Positions 45,052-53,605 of a stretch of DNA of 64,000 nucleotides are shown piece by piece (position 1 is the first letter of the stretch; each line of letters starts with the position of its first letter). The notes under the pieces are model-generated. The model had not been told where the DNA came from, ran no database searches, and saw only the letters and a list, made by a program, of their open reading frames with translations. This DNA is from Madurella fahalii (lineage: Eukaryota > Ascomycota > Sordariomycetes > Sordariales), in contig CM056876.1 of assembly GCA_029876055.1 (NCBI GenBank), forward strand, positions 4,464,001-4,528,000, given 5' to 3'. The translations under genes were made by a program, and so were the position numbers.

Positions 45052-45823
45052 CGCGGTCGGATGGCGTTTGTAAGTTTGGGGCTTGTCGGCAAGGCTGGAG
45101 TCTACCTGGAAAATGACCCTTGGGCCAATCTGTGCAAGTGGCGTCGGCACGGCGAACTCACTTTGTAGCAGCCCACTCTCGCTCCTCCTGAATTCCCCAC
45201 CGACTCACCGACAAAACTAGTAATCCCCGTCGTCCCCTGCTCGGCGCGGTTTAGGTTCGCGTGCGGCGCACATGGCAAACAGCACAGGAGACAGCACGAG
45301 CTGCCCGGCTTTTCCGGGTCCTCGTATCCTTGCAAATGGGATTTCCAGTCATCCCGGTCGCCTCCGGGATTCACCTCCCTAATTCGGGACGTTGCGCTGA
45401 CCAACGGGGGATTCAAACGGGGCAAGGGACAAGGCCGGCGTAGTTCAGGGAAAGACTTGGTATTAATAACGAATAAAAACCGGCCAATGGTTCTGACAGA
45501 GCGCTGACAACCATCCCTGCCTCACTTTAAAAACCGGGTCTTGATGACCACAACGGCATGACAGGATTTTCTGACGTTAGACCTCTGACCTTGTCTATTT
45601 GTTCATTGCGATGAACCCTAACCCTTAACGTAGCCTTGCCCTTAGCCCTGAAAATACACGCCCGGTACCTCTGTAACATTGATCAATCCCGCAAGTCCGC
45701 CTCTGGGCCCTACGCGGTAAGCCTTCGCTCTCCCTCTTATAGGAACACTACCGTGTTCCCTACCACTTCTTCAAAACTCCCCACAACCAAAGCATGACCA
45801 TCTTTCTTTTGCCCAAGAACTCT
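45052..45823. other. Intergenic between MFS and UstYa genes
   Basis: This is the promoter of the MFS gene and the 3' flank of the UstYa gene. A short telomere-like stretch, CCCTAACCCTTAA, lies near 45615-45627. Nothing coding is recognised. Confidence 0.5.
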
Positions 45824-46919
45824 TCAAGGCGGCGTCGACAAGCCCTTGACATTTTTTGGCTTGAGCGGCGGCGAAAGCATCTTCTTGCCCACGCCGTCGC
45901 CCCACTCGACCGTGACGTCGCGGTGCATGTTCCACTGGATGAGCGTGTCCCACTTCTTGCACGTGTGGATGGTGTTGAAGTTGGGGTGCGGCATCTCCCT
46001 TCCCTCGACCCAGTTGTACGTGAGCAGCGAGATGTCGCCGTGGCACATGAGCGTCTGCCGCAGCGTCTCGACGCAGTGCTGCAGGTGGCCCTGCACGACT
46101 GACTCGGGGGCGCCCGCGAACGAGCCCTCGTGCTTGTCGTAGTAGTCGCGGTGGATCGCCTTGCGGAGCAGGTCGACGCAGTGCAGCTGGTGGAAGACGT
46201 CCAGGCTGGCGAGGTACTGGCCCGTGCCGTAGTCCTTCTCGAGGAGCACCGGGTACTCGCCCGCCGAGTTGACGGCTTCCCATTGCTCTTTGGTGATGCC
46301 TATCGCGCCGCCTACGGGGCCTGTAAGGTTACTTTATTATTACTTACGAAGAAAATCTAGCGATGGGGAGGGCAGAGTCGTACCGTCGGTGATGTTGTCC
46401 CAGGCTGCGTCGACTTCCGGACCAATGCCGGTAAAAGGCGATTGGAGGCCGAAGGTGCCCTTGAATCGCTGGACTTCATATTCGACACCATTTTCCGCAT
46501 CAGGAACTGCGTCGCACGGATATTTATCATTAGTCCTGTATGAAGCCAGCATGTGCGGTGAGTTGCAGCGACTCACGCCATTGACCCAGCAGCCTGCCGC
46601 ACTCGACCTGTCGCTGCTTCAGCGGCTTCTGTGGCGGGTTGAGTGCCACAACCATGGCGATGAATGAACCCGTCAGCAACAAGACCTCGAGAGCCAGGCG
46701 CCAGTACGTGGTGCGCCACGGACGCCTGGTAGCCGCAGCGGCGGCGAGCTTCTCGTCGTCCGATAAGAACGAGTCCGCCTCACCCGTTACAGTCTCGTCA
46801 TCGCTAGTCTTGCGGAGCGATTCCCTGCTATCAACGGGCTCGTAAGAAGGATGATGGGTCATCTTGTTCTTGGCTGGTGCAAAAGGGAGCGAGGCTTTGA
46901 CAAGTTTGCTCAGCGACAT
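45824..46919 (-). CDS. UstYa-type (DUF3328) oxidase, candidate RiPP-cyclising enzyme
   Basis: Coding segments on the minus strand are 46919-46577, 46506-46384 and 46320-45824, giving 320 residues. ATG at 46862 (301 residues) is an alternative start just before YEPVDS. The introns are 70 nt (GTGAGT...CGACGCAG) and 63 nt (GTACGA...CCTTACAG), both phase 1. A cytosolic Ser/Asp-rich N-terminus precedes a single membrane segment (about 73-93, RLALEVLLLTGSFIAMVVAL). The lumenal part contains KEQWEAVNSAGEYPVLLE, then both family motifs HQLHC (about 199-203) and HLQHC (about 234-238), followed by TLMCHGDISLLTYNW. UstYa family proteins carry out oxidative cyclisation of core peptides in ustiloxin, phomopsin, asperipin and related RiPP pathways. 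Others serve unrelated pathways. It is divergently transcribed from a Lys-Arg-processed repeat precursor 1.1 kb away, which strongly suggests a RiPP role. Confidence 0.92.
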
Positions 46920-48045
46920 TTTGGGCAGATGGAGGCTCCTGAGGCGTGGTTTGAGCTTGTTCACAGGAAGAGATCTGAGCCTTTCCTGAGGATGGAAGAG
47001 GATAAAGAGTTCAGGGGACAGGAGTGGGTAATGTTGAAAGAAGGTCCTGGGGAAGATGCTTACTCCCTATCATCACCACCTCCAAAGAGGAGAACTGCAA
47101 AGGGCGGGGTAATGCGTATCACTGGTTTATGTCTCCCGTCTCTGGATGCAACCGTGTCAGTCGAGGTGCGCTATCCGTGTGTACCTATGAAGGTGGTGGC
47201 TTAAGGAAGCGGCGGATATGCTGGTGTGCGGGCGTCTGGAATCGGGAATGGGGCTGTACACCAATCAGATATTGCAGTCTTTGTGTATAGCTACTGGTAA
47301 GGCAACTCTGCCTTTCTCCCCCCAACCCTTCGCCCATATGCCGACGCCTCCTTACCGCCATCTTTCTAAACCCCGCAATTATCGTCATTCTGCTACCTCA
47401 AATCCTATCATATGCAACGCAACCCCACGGCCGTTGGCGCGTAATCTCATGACTGAACTTGCATTCTGCGCTGGCGAGTGAGAAGTGTGAATGCAGCGGT
47501 GGTAAGACCCGATCGCCATATTAGACGCGGAGGCATTTTCGTCTTCTCCATCCTCAACCACTAGAATTTGAGAACCATAGAGAATATCATGTCGGCCCGG
47601 TATAGCACCTTCCAAAACATGTTAATCATGCAGATCCAGAGGTCTACATGAGACAGAAAGGATCTACCGGTATCGGCGTCATTGAAATCTAGACTACGCC
47701 ATGGCGGGGGAGAAGAGAACGTTGCAGACTACCTTAGAAAGTGAGGCCTGCACATCAACATGCAGACTCTCCGCCGTATCCGATGCAGAGATGCCGCGGG
47801 GGAGAGAAAGGAATTGGTTTGGCCCAGAAGGTAACTCCAAAGGCCGCTTGCCCGTCGCGGAAAAGGACGTAAAGGGTTCTCTCTCGCGCAAGTCTTGAGT
47901 AACTGGATCGAAGTACTTGTATTCGCGACACCCTCGCAGAGTTGCTGCTCTTAGCCCTTCCCTGTATGCTCCCTAGCAACATCATCGACTCCCTGAACCT
48001 CACATCAAACCTTCACATTTGTTCAAACCGGAATTTACTATCACC
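46920..48045. promoter_or_regulatory. Shared intergenic region between UstYa and precursor genes
   Basis: These 1126 bp separate the start codons of the minus-strand UstYa gene and the plus-strand repeat precursor, so both promoters must lie here. No convincing coding frame is present. I saw no obvious palindromic binding site for a cluster regulator. Co-regulation is inferred from the head-to-head layout. Confidence 0.5.
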
Positions 48046-48690
48046 ATGAAGACTTCCTTCATCCTCACCGCGTTTGTTCAGGCCGCCGCCGTCTTTGGTG
48101 CCGCACTACGTGAGTTTAACTCTCCTTTGCTTGTGCCAACGTTGAGTTGACACGCAACACCAGCTGCATCGGACTCGGTTGCTGCTCGCTCCCCTCAGCC
48201 AGAACCTGAAGAGAATTGGAACGCAGCAGCTTGGTCCAACTTCGTCAAGTCCTACGTCGACGGCGCCGAAGCCACGGCCAAGCGCGACGAGAATTGGAAT
48301 GCGGCCGCCTGGTCCAACTTCGTCAAGTCATATGTTGACGGCGCCGAAGCCATAGCCAAGCGCGACGGAAACTGGAACGCAGCAGCATGGTCCAACTTCG
48401 TCAAGTCCTACGTCGACGGCGCCGAAGCCACGGCGAAGCGCGACGAGAACTGGAACGCAGCAGCTTGGTCCAACTTCGTCAAGTCATATGTTGACGGCGC
48501 CGAAGCCATAGCCAAGCGCGACGGAAACTGGAACGCGGCTGCCTGGTCCAACTTCGTCAAGTCCTACGTCGACGGCGCCGAAGCCGCGGCGAAGCGCGAC
48601 GAGAATTGGAACGCAGCAGCTTGGTCCAACTTCGTCAAGTCATACGTTGACGGCGCCGAAGCCATCGCCAAGCGCGATGGGGAGAACTAG
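48046..48690 (+). CDS. Kexin-processed tandem-repeat peptide precursor, candidate RiPP
   Basis: Coding segments are 48046-48109 and 48164-48690, giving 196 residues. The 54-nt intron is GTGAGT...CACCAG in phase 1. Residues 1-21 are a signal peptide (MKTSFILTAFVQAAAVFGAAL), followed by a short Pro/Ser/Glu pro-region. Six consecutive 26-residue units then each contain NWNAAAWSNFVKSYVDGAEA, a variable residue (T, I or A), A, and the dibasic KR, followed by D and E or G. The chain ends KRDGEN. Kex2/KexB in the Golgi would cut after each KR and release six near-identical 24-residue peptides. This is the architecture of fungal dikaritin-type RiPP precursors (UstA, PhomA, GigA) and of other kexin-processed peptides. 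The repeats have no Cys, so it is not a Ppg1-type pheromone. The neighbouring UstYa gene favours cyclisation. Exon 2 has no Met, so the gene is invisible to ATG-based ORF scans. I do not recognise this core. Confidence 0.9.
48211..48678 (+). repeat. Six tandem 78-bp repeats in the precursor gene
   Basis: Units begin at 48211, 48289, 48367, 48445, 48523 and 48601 and are exactly 78 bp each. Within the 20-codon block that follows D-E/G, eight codons vary between copies and every change is synonymous. Odd units use TCC TAC GTC for Ser-Tyr-Val and even units TCA TAT/TAC GTT. Odd units also have ACG or GCG, and even units ATA or ATC, at the variable residue. This indicates an ancestral 156-bp dimer. 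Confidence 0.97.
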
Positions 48691-50659
48691 GACACGGCCG
48701 CAGCAGTCCGACTTTGGTCAGAGACTCTTGCCAATTCTTAGACTTTCTCATTGGGATCTTTCGGGAGCCCCTGGCTTTGCTCGAAAGGAGTCCGCGGGGG
48801 GAAGGGGGGAAGGGGGTTGTGTGGGGCCAGTTAGGGTATAATCTTTACTGCAAGAGTAAACACAGTCGTTTCCAGGTTCGCAGGAGCACACAGCCGGACA
48901 GATATTTCTCGCTCACTTAGTCCCTTCTCATTGAACGAGCTTGTTAACCCACTAATATGTTTGCCACGCACCAAGTGATTGCATGCAGTCATGTCTGTTT
49001 CCAGGAGGATGACGGAATCTGCGGGCTGACCTGGTCTGATTCAGCGTACCAAGTCTCGCTGGCCCATCAGGTGCCGATCTTGACCAGGGCAGGGAAAGAT
49101 TCCAGAACGTCGCCTTCAACTGTACATAGTATGTATATTTTCAACGTCTCGGTCTTTAAATCCGACGTTGTGTTCGCAGTACGTATACTGTGTTACTACG
49201 TATCGTTCGCTTCCCTTGAAACGAAAGGTGTGTTACACAGCAGCTATCCCGCCGTGCCCCTTACCCGGTGGCAGTGATCCTCCCTTGGCGCGAGCCCAGT
49301 GTACTGATGAGCAACTATCAACCTGGATCATGCATTCGCGGCTGCGTCTCGATTAGGGATTATTATTCGTTGCAGGGCCTTGCATTCTGCCTTGCTGAGA
49401 GCCGCACCCGAGGGAATGTGTGGCGGCGGGGTTGCGACATTGTCTCTATGGATCTGCAAACGGGATCTGGCGGGCATCTCGGGCCTTGCCCCAATGAGTT
49501 AGCATAGGCAGTTAGCCGCAGGTATGTGCCTTAAGCAAAACTAGGGCTGGCCTTATTCCCGCAACGTTGAATTGCATCCCGGGTGGAGTTTGGCACGATC
49601 CGTGCCTTAAACATCGGAAGGATCGGATCCTGGTATTGTTGAGGTGCGCCGGATATTGTGCCATTTGCAGCGACGGGCGTGAACATGGGATGTAGACGCA
49701 CACCTGATTGGTGCTCGGGCAATGTTGTTAAGGTCTGCGCGAGGCAGTAATAGCCGCGGCTAGTGTGTAGGGCATACGCCGCAGCGGTAAGTGTAAGTGT
49801 AAATTATGTTTATGCTTACTCCCCCTCAAATAGCAGAGATGCTCATCGCTGGTTGTCTTGGCCAAGCCGTAACCTGACGAGTCAAAACCGGGCGTGATTT
49901 CCAAGGGCTACTACAGCGGCGGGAGATGCCAGGGACCCCCACATCAGGTGGCATTGACTTGTGCTCCGTATTCTTAAAAGTTTGCTACGTCAGCACTATA
50001 TTTTTCTTAGGCATACAAGATCTGTGACGCGGCGCCACTCCCGCGCGGGGAACGCGCACCGCCGCCGTGCCCAGCGTGGAGCCATGCCGCTTGTATGCTA
50101 CGCCATCCGCACACAAAGACTAAGCAGGACCCGTTATTTCTGTTTTCGGTAACTGCGGGTAACCATGTAGAGTCTCCTCAGTGTGTTGTAAGGGTCATGT
50201 GTACAGTACATACCCCCCGGACGGCAATACTACCTATAGTAGGGGTCAACAAATGGCTGCTCAATCCCACTGTTACCTGGCCCCCCAGGGGTTATGCACT
50301 ACTACCTTCCCGTTTAGAGGCTATCGGATTAATCCGAAAAGTGCGAGATCCCAACAGCAAGCATGTTGTTCTCGCACTCTTGGATGATCGACTGGGCTGT
50401 GACCCACCTATAGCACAGCGGATGCCGCCAGGATCTGCCCGGAACAAGTCCCGGCCTGTGGACTGAGACATGTAAGCGGCTGGCCGTGGCAAGGCTGCAT
50501 CCGCAGACTGCAGGTTATAGTTCGCCTAGCAGCGTCCGCTGTGTCCGCTCTTGGCCCTCAACCGACAGATACTTACTGCCTCCCCATTCCTACCTACCCG
50601 CATACGCCACACGTAACGCCATTGACATCGCGATCCCAACATCCCACCATTCAGTCGAC
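48691..50659. other. Intergenic, no gene recognised
   Basis: The first 250 bp are the precursor's 3' flank. Open frames of 60-120 codons further on (48957-49277, 50095-50466) lack family features. No additional UstYa, methyltransferase or protease gene of a RiPP cluster is visible here. Confidence 0.45.
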
Positions 50660-52285
50660 ATGGCCTCCACGACTTCTACCGACGGTGCCGTGACCGACTC
50701 GGATTCCCCCCACCAGCCCTCGCATTCCGCCCGGGGCCCGCGCCCAATCGTGCACCGCTACCTAACCTTCTCCACCGATCTCACCTCTGTACCCCATCCC
50801 ATACCCGACAGCATCAACCGTGACCACCGCCACTCCCAGCACGATGCCATCCGAAGGAAGTTCTCAGACCCGCAAGCCTGGACCCCGCTCCGCAAATCCC
50901 TCGTCACGTACCTCTCCTGCCTCGCCACCTTTGTGACCACCTACACCCCGGGCGCCTACGCAGCGGGCTTCGGGGCGTACCGCGTCGAGTGGCCCGGCCT
51001 GTCGTCGACGGCGGTGTACGCCGGCATCACGCTCTTCACGCTGTGCTTCGCCGCCGCGCCCATGATGCTCGCCTCCCTGTCCGAGCTGGCCGGGCGCCGC
51101 CCGCTGTTCCTCGCCGCCGGCGTCGTCTTCCTCGCCAGCCAGCTCGGCTCCGGCGTCACCGCCTCCTTCGCTGGCCTGCTGGCCACCAGGGCCCTGGCCG
51201 GCCTGAGCTGCTCCGTCTTCAGCACCGTCGTCGGCGGCGTCCTCAGCGACATGTACCAAGCGAGGGAGAGGAACACGGCCATGGCCATCTTCACGGGCGC
51301 GGCGCTGTGCGGGACCGGGGTCGGCCCGATGGTGTCCGGCGTGGTGGTGGAGAGGCTGGGGTGGAGGTGGATTTACTACGTGCAGACGATCAGCTGTGGG
51401 GTGGTTGTTGGGCTGCTGGTGCTGTTCTTTCCTGAGACCAGGGGCAGCGTGCTGCTGAGTAGGAGAGCAAGGGCGCTGAATAAGTGGTATGATGCGCTCG
51501 AGGGCGAGGGTGGGCTGGAGGCCAAGGGGACAACTGTGCGGTGGAAGGTAAAGGCGGACGAGGAGAGGGAGACGGTAGGGAGGATGCTCAAAACGTCAGT
51601 GGTGAGGCCGATGCAGCTGCTCTTTACGGAGAGCGTGGTGTTTTGGTTTTCGCTCTGGATGAGCTTCGCGTGGACCATTCTCTACCTCACTTTCGAGGTG
51701 GTCCCGCTCATGTTTGCCCGCGCCTACGACTTCTCGCCGCAGGAGAGCGGGTTGGTGTTCTTGTCCGTGTGCGTTGCCTCCATCTTGGGTACTGCCGGGG
51801 CCGTCTGGCAGGAGAAGCTTCTGTTGACGTCCGAGCTGAAGCTCGTCGCCCGGTTTCAGGGGCAGCCCGAGGCTCGACTGTTGTTCGCCTGTGGCCAGAG
51901 CATCCTCTTGCCCGCTGGCCTGTTCTGGCTGGGTGCCACAGCTTCCCCCGCAGTCCACTGGATTGTCCCTGCAGTTGCTGTTGGGTGCTTGACGCTGGGC
52001 ATCTTCAGCGTTTACTTGGCCGTCTTCAACTATCTCGCTGACACCTACCACACCTACGCAAGCTCGGCCATTGCTGCCCAGGCGTTTACTCGCAACGTAT
52101 TTGCCGCCTGTCTGCCGCTGGCAGCCGAGCCCATGCTGGACCGCCTGGGATTTGTAAGTACAGGCTCCCTCTTGGGCGGCGTGGGCCTTGGACTCAGCGC
52201 CGTGCCTTGGGTGCTGGTTTTGTGGGGACCACGGATCCGCAAGAGGAGCAAACTCCTGGATCCGGACCCCCAGATACTGGGCTAA
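50660..52285 (+). CDS. MFS transporter (DHA1-like, 12 helices)
   Basis: Single exon, 541 residues from ATG at 50660 (context CGACATGGCC). The frame is open to 50486 but the longer N-terminus is not protein-like. A 100-residue polar N-terminus ends in WTPLRKSLVTYLSCLATFVTTYTPGAY (TM1). Motif A appears as SLSELAGRRPLF, then GLLATRALAGLSCSVFSTVVGGVLSDM, and the motif-C-like GAALCGTGVGPMVSGVVVERLGWRW. The central loop (about 285-345) is Arg/Glu-rich, and six more helices follow, ending VLVLWGPRIRKRSKLL. This is the fungal polyamine/drug-type DHA1 exporter family of the plasma membrane. It lies 1.3 kb upstream of the NRPS on the same strand, so export of the NRPS product is plausible but unproven. 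Confidence 0.88.
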   Translation: MASTTSTDGAVTDSDSPHQPSHSARGPRPIVHRYLTFSTDLTSVPHPIPDSINRDHRHSQHDAIRRKFSDPQAWTPLRKSLVTYLSCLATFVTTYTPGAYAAGFGAYRVEWPGLSSTAVYAGITLFTLCFAAAPMMLASLSELAGRRPLFLAAGVVFLASQLGSGVTASFAGLLATRALAGLSCSVFSTVVGGVLSDMYQARERNTAMAIFTGAALCGTGVGPMVSGVVVERLGWRWIYYVQTISCGVVVGLLVLFFPETRGSVLLSRRARALNKWYDALEGEGGLEAKGTTVRWKVKADEERETVGRMLKTSVVRPMQLLFTESVVFWFSLWMSFAWTILYLTFEVVPLMFARAYDFSPQESGLVFLSVCVASILGTAGAVWQEKLLLTSELKLVARFQGQPEARLLFACGQSILLPAGLFWLGATASPAVHWIVPAVAVGCLTLGIFSVYLAVFNYLADTYHTYASSAIAAQAFTRNVFAACLPLAAEPMLDRLGFVSTGSLLGGVGLGLSAVPWVLVLWGPRIRKRSKLLDPDPQILG

Positions 52286-53605
52286 GACGTTTGCATAGGG
52301 TATCATGACCCTATGGCGTCCAGAACTTGGAATACATTTTTTGCCTTATGTGGAACCGTGAATAAAGCCTACATAGGTAGTAATTACGACAGCAGACCCC
52401 TGATCCAACCTTGGGACCCATCCCAAGGTTGATCATCTTGGCGCGAGCCGCGTAGCAACGGAGTCCAACGGAGAATATGTAGCGAGCTGTTGCCATATCG
52501 GCAGCTTTAACTAACTTACGTAAGGGCCAGTTAAGTGATTTTACACTTGATCCGCGTAAGTCACCGTTCCTATACATGCATTCCTGCGGCACTTTCACAA
52601 TAGCACGCAAGCGAGCTCAGCACGATTTCCGAGATTAAATTAGTCAATTCTCACTGCCGATTCTGTCAGTCAGTACAGCGCCGGAATGGGAAATGATGTC
52701 CCAACACGTGTGGCGATTAAAACGCGACTGGTGGTCCCTAGCTCCCGCCGTTCTGGTCGCTTACTAGATGCTCGTGATTGTAATGGGGGTCCGGTGGTCA
52801 GTAATCGCTAAACTGGCAGCCCTGCTTACTACGAGTCAATATGAAGATCCCAGCAGATCTCTTCAAAGGTGAGGATGTGGGGTGAGTCATAGTCTAACGT
52901 AACTGGCTGGGTTGTAATTATAAGACCGCTCGATTTCCGGTAACGGCTTTACGAAACCTTCTGTAATGGTCTATGACTGCATCGGGCGCATTCCCCGACA
53001 CCAGCATATTCAGCATACCCAGCAATATCTGCAACGCGTGAGCGTATTCTGATACCCTCGGCTGTCCCACAACCGACCGCTGTAAGGTCCATCCGTGAAG
53101 GATCACCCGCATGCAGCTGCCGACAAGGACCTTGTGATGGTTGCAAACCATGGCGGGGTATCGATAGGATTCTACCGTGGTCGCTTCCCACTCTTGGCCA
53201 GGTCATCAAAGAGGGGGGGGGGGGGGCTTTGCCACGGATATTGGCATACTCAGACCAGAATGACAGCTGCAATGTAGAGCTGGAAAGGGGTTCAATCTTG
53301 GTTTGTAACTCTATCGAAAGTGCGGGTGATGGTGACAGCAGCAGCCCCCGTCATCCCAATCTCACGGACTAGGACCACTCGGCGAAGAGCGGTGAGAGAA
53401 TACGTCGACTGCAACGTAGCCGTGATGGCATCATGTCCAAGGCCAAGGGAGGTGGGGCGAGCGCCGATTCGGCACAAACCTTCAGCTCTGGAAGTCAAGG
53501 AGTGGCAGGAATTGGTGAGAAGGACGCCTTATATATAGCAATTGTGCTGGATGAACCCGTTTAATGAATCAGAGAGCCATCATCCTTGAACCGCATTTTG
53601 CAGCC
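52286..53605. other. Intergenic with NRPS promoter
   Basis: There is no coding sequence with family features. A run of G (about 53213-53226) lies 390 bp before the NRPS start. The TATA element next to the NRPS is listed separately. Confidence 0.5.
53530..53537 (+). promoter_or_regulatory. TATA box of the NRPS gene
   Basis: TATATATA lies 34 bp before an ATG at 53564 and 76 bp before the ATG at 53606. A transcript started about 30 bp or more downstream would leave almost no leader for the first ATG. The second has a strong context (GCAGCCATGG). This spacing supports 53606 as the start. Confidence 0.5.

Noticed and set aside
48046..48690. Interpretation of the repeat precursor as an alpha-type sex pheromone (Ppg1)
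   Set aside because: Ppg1 repeats in Sordariomycetes carry a short W-C...C peptide; these repeats are longer and have no Cys. A pheromone of another class is not excluded.
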